From Theristus sp. LFF4_11 (Eukaryota; Nematoda; Chromadorea; Monhysterida; Xyalidae): a stretch of 64,000 nt of DNA. The translations under genes were made by a program, and so were the position numbers. The notes under the pieces are model-generated. The model was given only the letters and a program-made list of their open reading frames with translations. It was not told where the DNA came from and did no database searches. The stretch spans positions 62,001-126,000 of the forward strand of contig JASANC010003237.1 of NCBI GenBank assembly GCA_030248135.1, read 5' to 3'. Positions 56,774 through 64,000 of the stretch are shown here, piece after piece. Numbering within the stretch: position 1 is the stretch's first letter; every line of letters starts with the position of its first letter.

Positions 56774-59655
56774 TTAGCGACTTTCTGCCAGTGTCTCCGC
56801 CAGAATGTCCCGTGCGATTGCCCAATGTTTCCGTTCGAAGATCAACGCAGGTCGAAAACGAATCGCGCGCTCACCACAACCACCAATGTGTAGCCCTGAT
56901 GCAGCGTGAGTGAGTTTGCAACGTTTCGCTTTTCATGAACTATGGAACGAAGAATACTAAGGATGTGTTCTGTTTAGTTGTTTCTGTGCCAACCTCGTTT
57001 CAACGCATTCTCAATTATCGTTTCACGCTTATTGGGCGGGTTGACATCCACAGCGACGAATGAACCAATGCCACGCACATTTTCAATGAGTGAATGTTTG
57101 GCCTGCAAGTGAAATGTGACCCGTTTCGTTCTTTCTTCAAAAAACATTAAAAAATCAAAAACCAATTTAAAAAATGCCCGACCGCCAATTGCTGCAAGTC
57201 GCTCATCATCGCAGCGCCGACGTCACAGACCGTGTCCAACAGTTTCTCCTTCTCCACCGTTTCCACCACTTTCTCTAGTAAAATCAACTTCGACGGGTCG
57301 CCCATCCAAGTGTTGTAAATTCGGTAGCCCTGATAATATTGTGCACATTAAAAAACGTTCTTTAGAAATTTAGCGCGTTCTAATCGCACTTCGTCAATCA
57401 TCATCTCCGGCCGATAATAGAATCCACCAGTGATCAGTTTCTTTGCGAACGTCACAAAATCCGGTGGCTCCGGCAATTGCCAGTGCTCGTGCGCCCACCA
57501 CTTGCCGCTGGCACCGCCACCCGTCTGCACCTGAACAAAAAAATTGTTTGCAAAAATGTGTGTTTCAGAATTATATGCACAAATAAAACAAAATTCACCA
57601 TTCGAGAACCCACCTCATCCACGATGAACGCAGCACCGTTGCTCTTGACGACTTGCTGCAGTCGACGGAAGTACTCGGGTGAGGCGTGGTGGTCGCCGCC
57701 CTCTGCTTGCACCGGCTCCACCACCAACGCAACGGCGTCACGCTGGCAAGCACGCTGCCTCGCGAACGTTGCCTCAACCTGCATCGATTTTAGTAGGTTT
57801 TGCAGCCTGGGTAATTTTTGGAACTCGTCACGCCCGAATGACGTCATGCGCTTTCAAAACAGTCACAATTGTCATTGTCACAGTGCACCGCAGTTGGACT
57901 TTAATAATTTGTGGATGAACGTTTCTACACTCAGGATCGATCGAGCAGAAATTCAGGTGAGTATGCGTGAGTGAAACCAGATGTGTTTAAAACACATGAC
58001 GTCATTTTGGTCAGATACGTTTGAAAACTGCCAAATACTAAAATATTTATACGTCTTTTATCGACAAATCATCCTGAGCTTTGTTGTAGTCCGTGTGCTG
58101 TGCCAGTGGATATTTGTAGCGAGGGAACTTTGCCATCGGCCAGTCGAAAGCGGCAATGTCCAGCTTGTGGATCGCTTTTGAGCGGGTCAGTGAAAGGCAA
58201 CCTGTTTTAAAAAATCTGTCGATTTGAAAATACCAAGTGTTTGCATCAAATTTTAAAATTAATTACGCTAAAGCATCGTTTCACCGAAACTTCGTCCATG
58301 AAAGCATCCCTGAAACGAAATGGCCGTCAATCGCGGACTGCCTGGCTGTTCGTTCAACATGCACGATCGCTCGTCTTCCGCTGTCCACGCAACATTACCG
58401 CGCTGCTTTCTCTGTTGAATTTTGGCTTCGTTGACTGAGTTAAAACACACCAAAATGACACACAAAGAAGAATAAATTAATAAAAAATTCAAACGACATC
58501 TTGTTGAGTAGCAGGCTACTAAACAAAATTCTGAACTTTTGTTGATTTAAGATTTCTCAGTGCACAATCAATAGAGTCAGCAATTTGACCACAACCAAAA
58601 ACTGTGGAACATAAAGTCCACAAGTGCCCGTGTAACTTGTTTTTAGGTCCACACACTCCGCACAGTAGCTTCCAACTCACCACATAGCATATCATTGCTT
58701 GTTTCAGCGCATTCTCCACTGAGCACGTCCCGCACATCATCGTCTGCGCGTGTGGAAGACCAGCGGGTGCAATCTGATGCGTTTATGCAAAGTCGTCTGT
58801 TTGAATGAAGCAATGAATGTAATAAAAAGGATAAAATGGTAAATCCAAAACTCTTCAATACAAATCCTCACACCAGCGTCAAAAAACGACGCGGATACCA
58901 AATTCCACAAAATTCGCTGAACAAAACAAAAGAACCAGTCTTACTTTCATTAGGCTATTTCGATACAGTTGGCTGAGATGCTGACTGGGAAAGCTCGACA
59001 TCGCCGGTCGGTTGATCATGTGCGACTATAAGCGAAAAAAAGAAAAAAATGTGTGTCGGTTTTAAAACAATAACATTAAAGAACTCCTAAACGAACGTAG
59101 TTCGTCTGCTGTGTGACTGCCTGGTGGAGTGTCTTGTGGTTGTAGCCGAGTGGCATCGAGGCGATCTGTGTGAACAGATCCAGGAGGACGTTTCCGTCGC
59201 AGTCCACCAAGTAGTTCCCCTGAGACGCATCGTAGTCGACAAAAAATCGAACCGTCCTGGTGTTCTGCATTGTTAGAGTAAGTCGTTAGGCACTGAGAAA
59301 AACTGTTTCACTTTGAATAGCCATGCTTTTGCGGATTTGTTTCTGCATTTACCGACCTGGATCTTTGACATTTCGCTTAAGTGTCGTTTGGAGTTTGGCC
59401 CGGGAATGGCGGTTTTCACCGACGGTTTTGACGGTTCCATCCATGCGGCTGAGTTTGGGTCCGTGTATTTACTGCTGGCTGAGGACGTCGCTGATGAGCG
59501 AAGACAAACTTTGACTGAAGAAATACGACTTGTCAAGTGGTGAAAATCGATTTTCCAATATTATTTTCCTGTTTTTATTTTGGTAGCAACTTGAACAACT
59601 CACACGCATTTGCGACTGGCAGCGCAGCGAATCGCCTTTGCATCGCTACACTCAT
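56774..59655 (-). CDS. ABAT: 4-aminobutyrate (GABA) aminotransferase, mitochondrial (12 exons)
   Basis: PLP enzyme converting GABA to succinate semialdehyde in the mitochondrial matrix; 503 aa (human 500). Exons in transcript order: 59604-59655, 59357-59514, 59097-59264, 58945-59025, 58681-58773, 58285-58411, 58053-58201, 57614-57778, 57390-57530, 57183-57329, 56994-57102, 56774-56895; phases close. The N-terminus [18 protein letters not shown] is a basic, amphipathic presequence. Family markers: [33 protein letters not shown] (the two Cys of the iron-sulfur site in animal ABAT), [60 protein letters not shown] (PLP lysine), [23 protein letters not shown]. Exon 58285-58411 uses the acceptor AACAG at 58412-58416; a more obvious CTCAG at 58435-58439 breaks the frame. 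Intron 7 holds a TGACGTCA fold-back element. Confidence 0.96.
57815..58035. mobile_element. Fold-back element with two TGACGTCA sites in ABAT intron 7
   Basis: TGACGTCA occurs at 57839-57846 and 57997-58004 in mirrored context (CGAATGACGTCATGCG and CACATGACGTCATTTTGG). The outer arms GAACTCGTCACG and CAGATACGTTTGAAAAC are diverged. The intron is 57779-58052, so the element occupies most of it. Confidence 0.6.
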
Positions 59656-62534
59656 TTTGATTTCAGATGAGCTCGATTAGTGTGGTTTGAAATTAAAAGG
59701 CCGTCTGAAAAGCAGTAATAGATTGAAAAAGCTATCACCCTCGTAGCCTAGGTGGCAGCGCATTAGACGTGTGTCTGTGCGCTCGGAGGGTCGAGCCCCG
59801 CCTAGGGTGCATAGGCACTAGAAAAAACTCGATGGGCGCCCTACTCGACAGCGTTCTGTACGCTTTTCCAGGTTAGCCCTAGCTAAAAACATCTACTAAA
59901 TTACTGTTCGTTCGTAGAGGCATTGTCGTTTGAAAATGGAACGGAAATAAAGACGAAACAAAACCAGAACTAAAGCAGACCTCACGTTATGTTCGGCGCG
60001 CGGTAGCCAAACTTGTTGCAATAAATGCTAGTGAGAAAGACCATAAATTCAGTTTTCACAGTTTTATCAGTCTCATCATGGTTGGTGTTATCAAAGTTGA
60101 TAAAGGTTTGCTATTTACGCTCTTTCACAACTACAGCCCAACATACGGAATTATTACGGTCTGGTTTGCAGGCAAGCTCAATAAATTTTGAAGGTTTAAA
60201 AACCTAAACCAACCATAAATTGCACCTTTTACGTAGCATCAAGCCTGGATACATTCTACAGCTAAAAATACACGTAAGGTCTACAGCGGCGAATTCAAAC
60301 TGTAGCTGCATTTTGTAGCAGATCAATGCTGAAATGCAGCTTTGACACGAAGCAAAACCCTAAGTGTACGTGCAGAAAATATGAACAAAGTGGAATAAGG
60401 CTTTCGGCCACAACAACAACAACAACAGTACAGCTGACACTACTAGCTGCTAAGTTAGCACTACGCTAAAGAGTGCTTTCTCTAGTCGCTGTATTTCTCT
60501 GGGCCACATATTATGTAGCTTGCTTACACTAGCACCAGGACATGCTCTGAGCAAACATAAATAACTGCAGCAACAACGGGCGACAACAACAAGAACAGCA
60601 GAAGGATGACGAGAAAGAAATCATGCATTCAGCGAATGCCACACTCTATTCGATGGAAAGCGTCTTTTGTTGAATTCATTTGTCAAACTGTTTCACTGTT
60701 TTTTGTAGCAAAACGTTCAAGAAAACAATCAGATTATCAGCCAGAGCGTGCCTTAACACTGCTGTATTCTCAGCTGTTGCCGCACGATAGTCGTCTGGTC
60801 ACAGTTTGAAACTGCAGCAAGCCAAACGTAAATGACAGTGAAAACACACAGTCGTGTGGCCTTTAAAATTTTCAAAATTTGTTTCCTTATATTATGAGTG
60901 CGTTTTGTATTTCACTTGTCGTACCAAAAGCAGTTTCAATATGATGAACGTGTTTCTGGGTTTCGGTGTGCACTATTTTCAAACGCCAAAATTTACTGCT
61001 TGTTGTTGTAAAACAACTTTTAACTGGCGTGTAAAATGTTGATTGTAATTGTTTGAAATTTGGTCATTTTGTGAAATTTTTCTTGCGTCGTCATGTTCAA
61101 CGTAGCCTGCATGAGACCTGTAGGGTCACCGTTGGATCACCAAACAGTTTGAAAACATGCCATCAATTTGTGCATGTGCGATTCCACCCCCATCTAACTT
61201 CACACAGACACAGCTCATAAAATGACGGTTGCTCCAGTTTAGTTACGTTCTGTGTATCCGACGGAAAAAAACGGGGCAACATGACTCACACATGATGTCA
61301 TATCGGATATCGGAGTCCGACAATAACAAAAAAACAGTGCAACAGAGTAAAAAAATAAAAAAATGTCACAATTTTGTGCCATATATTATCAATTTCCCGC
61401 ATAAAAAGCCACACCAAAAACTCACAGGTCGTCCCGGTTTACCGCACGCACGTTTACAAAACGCAATAATTTCATTTGTTTCTACGAATCCGGGGGTGTC
61501 TGATCCAGTTGAACCAGGAATACACACACACACCGCCGTGTCGCAGATAAAACATATCGCGAGTATGAGATATGGATGTGCGACAAATCCGTCCGTGTGG
61601 ATGATAGCAAGGGTGTTGCTGCAGCACAGGTTCAATGACTCTCTGTGCGTTTTCATGTGTTTCCAGCCCATCTCTACAAACGTGTTGTGCCGAAGAGTTT
61701 TTCGGGGGATACACGCGGCCCGGCTCGACCTTGCCCTCGTCACGGCTGGTTAGAACGCACTCGAACGTGTGCAACGAATGAATGCACAGGACGGTGATTG
61801 TGGAGCGTGCGACACGCGTGTTCAATGGATAATGCACGCGCCCGTTGTGCGCTGCTGACACAGTTTTCCAGGTAGCCGCAGTTTCGTTGCGCAGGCACAA
61901 CACATTGGGAATTGCTATAGAAATTGATTTCCTGTTGTACAGACAACGTGAAAACGGCCAGTATTCCGTGATTCGGCACGTGCGCTATGCAAATTATACA
62001 ACTGCAACGTTGAATCCTCAGACTGCTGTTTATAGCGGTGCATTGTGCACAACAACAAGTTTCATGGGGATGCTGGGAAAATGTGTGGATTTGAAATATC
62101 TTCACCACTAATCACAACATACGTGCTTACTTTATCTTGTCACTTTTATTAGTTATGTACTATGTGCGTTCACGCATGCCATCACATGCAACATCATCAA
62201 ATAAAACAAACAAGCAGAAAACTGAAGATTTTTTTGAATAAAAATTCCAAGAAGCGGTGACGCGAGTGTATGCCATGCGCATCGGATTGTGTGTCGCGCT
62301 ATAAATGGATTTTTTAAAGTGTTTTTATCAACACATTGGGAAATCCCCGCTTGACACATACTCAGTGGATCGTGGATCAATATCAATTAATTTTATTTAT
62401 TGATTTTGACTGCGTATTTGTCGACGTGAATGAGTTCGTTTAATATGCATGGCGTACATTGGTATTACCAGCAAACGGTTGACCAATTTTTTTTTAATTC
62501 TAGAAAAAAATTTCAGAAGAACAGAATCTCCGAC
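59656..62534. other. Intergenic region, no confident gene
   Basis: This holds the 5' flank of GABA transaminase and the 5' flank of the last gene. A tRNA-like repeat lies at 59736-59809. An open stretch at 61845-62111 (+) has plausible amino acid texture but no recognisable family, start signal or partner exon. Both strands of 61230-61900 are open for over 100 codons without clear coding preference. Nothing else is recognised. Confidence 0.45.
59736..59809 (+). repeat. tRNA-like (SINE-like) sequence
   Basis: The outer CACCCT/AGGGTG pairs perfectly. An A-box match TAGCCTAGGTGG and a B-box-like GGGTCGAGCCC are present. The anticodon-arm region forms an AGAC-GTGT-GTCT hairpin of the wrong size and the T-stem is broken, so this is probably a tRNA-derived repeat rather than a working tRNA. 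Confidence 0.4.
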
Positions 62535-64000
62535 ATGCGAGTACTGCTGCTACTGAGCATGCCATGGCTGGTCGCCAGCCAGGTGCCCCGGTTGACCCCG
62601 ACCATCAACAGTGAACGCTTCTCTCGTCTTGCCGGCCACAACATCGGAGCACAGAATCGCAAGCCGGTCGTCATCAGACTGCAGCCGAACCAGCACCTCT
62701 CCCGGCAGCACTTTCGCTCGCAGCAGCCGCACATTCAGCAGCCAGCAGCGCCGCAGTCCGTGCAAACGCCGCCGCCACCGGCGCCCCCGGTCGCACAGGC
62801 GCAGGTCAGCCGACCGCAGCAGCAGCCCGATCCGGTGCTGTCGCCGATTCCACGGCCGCAACTCAGGCAGCCGGTGGGTGTGTTTTTTGTGGGCGTTTCT
62901 TCAATTTTTAGTGCTGAGTTTTTTTCTCTTGTGACATTGTCAGTATGTTTCTCATTTTTATGACACATTTTTCTTTCACATAATCTTGCTGTCCCTTTTT
63001 CAGCAAGCCCAGCGCACTACCGCGTCGCCACCGAAACTGCCGAAAATTCCGCCGCAGCTCGCCAAGCTGCTCGGTCTGCAGAACCTCGGCATTCCAGGTT
63101 TGTGCAGCGTTTTGCGTGCGAGCAGATGAGTGAAACGAATATAACAACTTGCGGTTGCAGTGTATGTCTGCCATTTTGTGCAGGACTGATTGGCGAAAAC
63201 GAGCCCGAGAAGCCGATCGCAGTGCCGCAGGCAGCAGGCGGCCTCAGCGCCAACCAGCTGGCAGAGTGGGCGTCGCGCAACCCGGAACTGGCGTCGCAGT
63301 TCTTGAAATCCGGCGGACTCAATGCGCCATCGATCTTGGACTCTGCAAATGCACCTCCTGGTAAAAGACGATTTTAAATTATTCAGTTTAGCTTAATAAA
63401 AGACGATTAGTCAGCTTTTAATTTTTACACTCTCACGCAGTCTTTTTACGCAAAATATAAGCGCAAACAAGAAACAACTATAAGTTTCTTTGCCACCAAA
63501 ATAAGTTACACATCCTACAGACTATTTTGTTCAGTGATTTACAATGTATCACTGCTACTTCATCACCTTCTTCACAGCTATGCTTCGGCAATTTTACAGC
63601 ATGTGATTTATTTGTTCAAATTTTGTATCGTTTTCACAGTATCGTTTTTCATTTTTCTGAAATTCCATTCAGTTTTCTTCCCATTCCAGCTGGCATCACG
63701 GACATTCTGTCGCAGTCTGGCGGTCTGTCCGGCGCCGGCGGCCAGGGTCTGGCGGGAGGTGCTCTGGGACAGTTGTTCTCAGGGGCAGCCGGTATCCCGC
63801 AGGCGAATCCGGCACGCTCGCCCGCCTCTGTCGGGTTGCCACGGTTGCCCGGAATCTCGCTGCTGCCCGGCGGCATCCCGAAGGACAGCAGTGGCCAGGT
63901 CGATATGGTGAAGCTCATTTGTACGTCACTTGCGCTTGACTGGTTTACGTGGTTTTGTTGGGCTTTTTTTAAATCTTCAATACATCAGAAATTTTCTGCC
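62535..64000 (+). CDS. Secreted Pro/Gln/Gly-rich protein, 5' part only
   Basis: Incomplete at the window end. Exons: 62535-62873, 63004-63097, 63184-63360, 63690-63920, then a GTACGT donor with phase 1 continuing beyond the window. A signal peptide MRVLLLLSMPWLVASQ is followed by a basic and Gln/Pro-rich segment (QPAAPQSVQTPPPPAPP), then KIPPQLAKLLGLQNLGIPG, an Ala/Asn-rich segment and a Gly-rich block (GGLSGAGGQGLAGGALGQL). The design of signal peptide plus long low-complexity pro-region, and the start just 18 bases after a TTTCAG acceptor, resemble the lipocalin-related gene at 53170, but no lipocalin G-x-W motif is reached before the window ends. The function is not assigned. Confidence 0.75.

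Noticed and set aside
58412..58434. Acceptor CTCAG before 58434 for ABAT exon 6
   Set aside because: It puts the exon out of phase with exon 5; the acceptor before 58411 closes the frame and gives the same spacing as human ABAT.
61229..62111. Overlapping open frames on both strands of over 100 codons
   Set aside because: No family, no consistent splice chain and similar openness on both strands; kept only as a note in the intergenic entry.

Overview
The window is eukaryotic and almost certainly from a nematode. Every recognisable gene is split into small GC-rich exons by AT-rich introns of about 100-500 bp that start with GT and end in (T)TTCAG. Several start codons sit 10-33 bases downstream of an isolated TTTCAG-type acceptor, as expected for spliced-leader trans-splicing. 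One gene is a lipocalin-related secreted protein of the kind found in worms. The clade cannot be fixed from sequence reading alone. The density of fold-back elements and the presence of Helitrons suggest a larger, repeat-rich genome than that of Caenorhabditis elegans.

Layout. At 2.6-8.4 kb (+) is an 11-exon coiled-coil protein with a cluster of TQT-type motifs. At 10.0-12.3 kb (+) is a DUS4L-type tRNA-dihydrouridine synthase. At 12.3-20.5 kb is a gene-free repeat block dominated by a 3.7 kb palindrome. At 20.5-28.1 kb (+) is a TIF1/TRIM24-33-like regulator with RING, two B-boxes, coiled coil, PHD and bromodomain; its polyglutamine tract of about 118 CAA codons is one base out of frame in this assembly. 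At 29.4-30.6 kb (-) is cysteine dioxygenase. At 33.0-40.9 kb (-) is a 20-exon HYOU1/GRP170 ER chaperone. At 42.5-44.4 kb (+) is an unrecognised polyQ and basic-tail protein. At 44.7-51.3 kb (-) is an SLC22 organic ion transporter with two tandem Helitrons in one intron. At 53.2-55.0 kb (+) is the lipocalin-related secreted protein. At 55.9-56.5 kb (+) is a small secreted PAN/Apple-like protein. At 56.8-59.7 kb (-) is mitochondrial GABA transaminase. From 62.5 kb (+) a secreted Pro/Gln-rich protein runs off the window.

Exon chains were assembled by hand, and reading-frame phase closes across every internal junction. The only exception is the one-base deficit in the TIF1 polyQ exon. Predicted lengths match the families: cysteine dioxygenase 200 aa, GABA transaminase 503 aa, HYOU1 1019 aa, SLC22 551 aa, DUS4L 301 aa.

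The genes do not form one pathway or an obvious operon. They are ordinary housekeeping, chaperone, transport and secretory genes in mixed orientation, with convergent pairs at 28.1/29.4, 44.4/44.7 and 56.5/56.8 kb and a divergent pair around 41-42.5 kb. The most unusual content is non-coding. It includes two hAT-type elements with 8-bp target duplications, a Mutator-like palindrome nested inside a tandem Helitron, a giant long-armed palindrome with its own nested insertion, and fold-back families that sit repeatedly inside introns. One of those families carries the TGACGTCA palindrome.
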